Below, one piece after another: positions 6,790-7,287 of a stretch of DNA of 7,287 nucleotides. The notes under the pieces are model-generated. The model had not been told where the DNA came from and made no database searches. It was given only the letters and a program-made list of their open reading frames with translations. Where the stretch lies: positions 1-7,287 of the forward strand of contig JAGCLR010000002.1 in assembly GCA_017646885.1 (NCBI GenBank), written 5' to 3'. The stretch comes from Methanobrevibacter sp. Its GTDB lineage: Archaea; Methanobacteriota; Methanobacteria; Methanobacteriales; Methanobacteriaceae. The translations under genes and the position numbers were made by a program. Within the stretch, counting starts at the first letter, position 1. Every line of letters begins with the position of its first letter.

Positions 6790-7287
6790 CTAATCAAAGT
6801 TCCTCTCATCAATAACTCTAATAGCTTTTCCTTCACTTCTTGGTAAGGATTCAGGTTCTACTAAAGTCACATCTACACTAATTCCAATAGCACTTTGGAT
6901 TTTTCTTGCAATTCTTCTTTCAAATTCTTCAATCTTCTTCATTTCATCAGAGAATACTTCAGGTGAAGTTTCCACTTTCACTTCGATTTCATCAAGAGTT
7001 TTTGGTCTTGATACATGAATTTGATAGTTTGCAGTTAGTCCTTCAATTTGCAAGATAGCAGCTTCAATTTGAGATGGGTAAACCATTACTCCCTTGATCT
7101 TTAGCATATCGTCGCTTCTACCAGTGATTCTGTCCATTCTAACGGTGGTTCTTCCACAAGGACATTCATCTCTTCTAAGTGCAGTGATGTCTTTTGTTCT
7201 GAATCTGATAACTGGCATTCCTTCTCTTGTAAGGTTGGTTAAGACCAATTCCCCTTTTTGTCCGTCTTCAAGGGTTTCTCCAGTTTC
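6790..7287 (-). CDS. paaK: Phenylacetate-CoA ligase family protein, C-terminal part (cut by window edge)
   Basis: The frame is open to the right edge, so only the last 165 residues of an expected 430 or so are seen; a TTG at 7246-7248 is an internal Leu codon, not the start. PaaK forms aryl-CoA from an arylacetic acid, ATP and CoA through an acyl-adenylate. Numbering from the edge, visible signatures are GELVLTNLT (12-20), PVIRFRTKD (25-33), CPCGR (42-46), the hinge region RITGRSDD (53-60) with [13 protein letters not shown] following, and near the end [13 protein letters not shown] with Lys154 as the likely A10-type lysine. These are typical of PaaK rather than other acyl-CoA synthetases. 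In methanogens such ligases are thought to serve uptake of phenylacetate, hydroxyphenylacetate or indoleacetate towards aromatic amino acids with indolepyruvate oxidoreductase; the substrate here is not readable. The ACT protein gene follows 45 bases later, probably in the same transcript. Confidence 0.93.
   Translation of the reverse strand, partial: ETGETLEDGQKGELVLTNLTREGMPVIRFRTKDITALRRDECPCGRTTVRMDRITGRSDDMLKIKGVMVYPSQIEAAILQIEGLTANYQIHVSRPKTLDEIEVKVETSPEVFSDEMKKIEEFERRIARKIQSAIGISVDVTLVEPESLPRSEGKAIRVIDERNFD

Overview
The window looks like a piece of an AT-rich methanogenic archaeon, most likely Methanobrevibacter or a close relative in the Methanobacteriales. I infer this from very AT-rich spacers, T-tract (archaeal-type) transcript ends, Shine-Dalgarno sites such as GGTG, GTGAT and GGAG, and the pairing of a phenylacetate-CoA ligase gene with a small tandem-ACT protein, which is familiar in methanogens. 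The genus is recognised from memory, not by search. No phage, plasmid, transposon, CRISPR, tRNA or rRNA signal is visible.

Layout: positions 7-4371 hold carA and carB on the + strand, encoding the two subunits of glutamine-dependent carbamoyl-phosphate synthase, which feeds pyrimidine and arginine synthesis. A stem-loop with a T-rich tail follows carB. Next, still on +, is a 92-residue protein I do not recognise (4439-4717), ending in a T-rich spacer. The remaining genes are on the - strand. They are a dicarboxylate/amino acid:cation symporter (4842-6122) that converges on the small gene, then a 190-base AT-rich spacer, a tandem-ACT-domain protein (6313-6744), and the C-terminal 165 residues of a phenylacetate-CoA ligase (6790 to the right edge).

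How the genes work together: CarA makes ammonia from glutamine and CarB uses it with bicarbonate and two ATP to make carbamoyl phosphate. The ligase and ACT protein probably form one operon (45-base gap) for activating arylacetic acids and sensing aromatic amino acids. The symporter stands alone and could import aspartate, glutamate or a C4-dicarboxylate; a link to carbamoyl-phosphate use is only speculation.

This is mostly ordinary metabolic chromosome. I found no convincing new system. The best leads are a transposed Gln-His pair in the CarA nucleophile motif, the unrecognised 92-residue protein, a repeat-bearing spacer between carA and carB, and a symporter that seems to lack the usual switch arginine.
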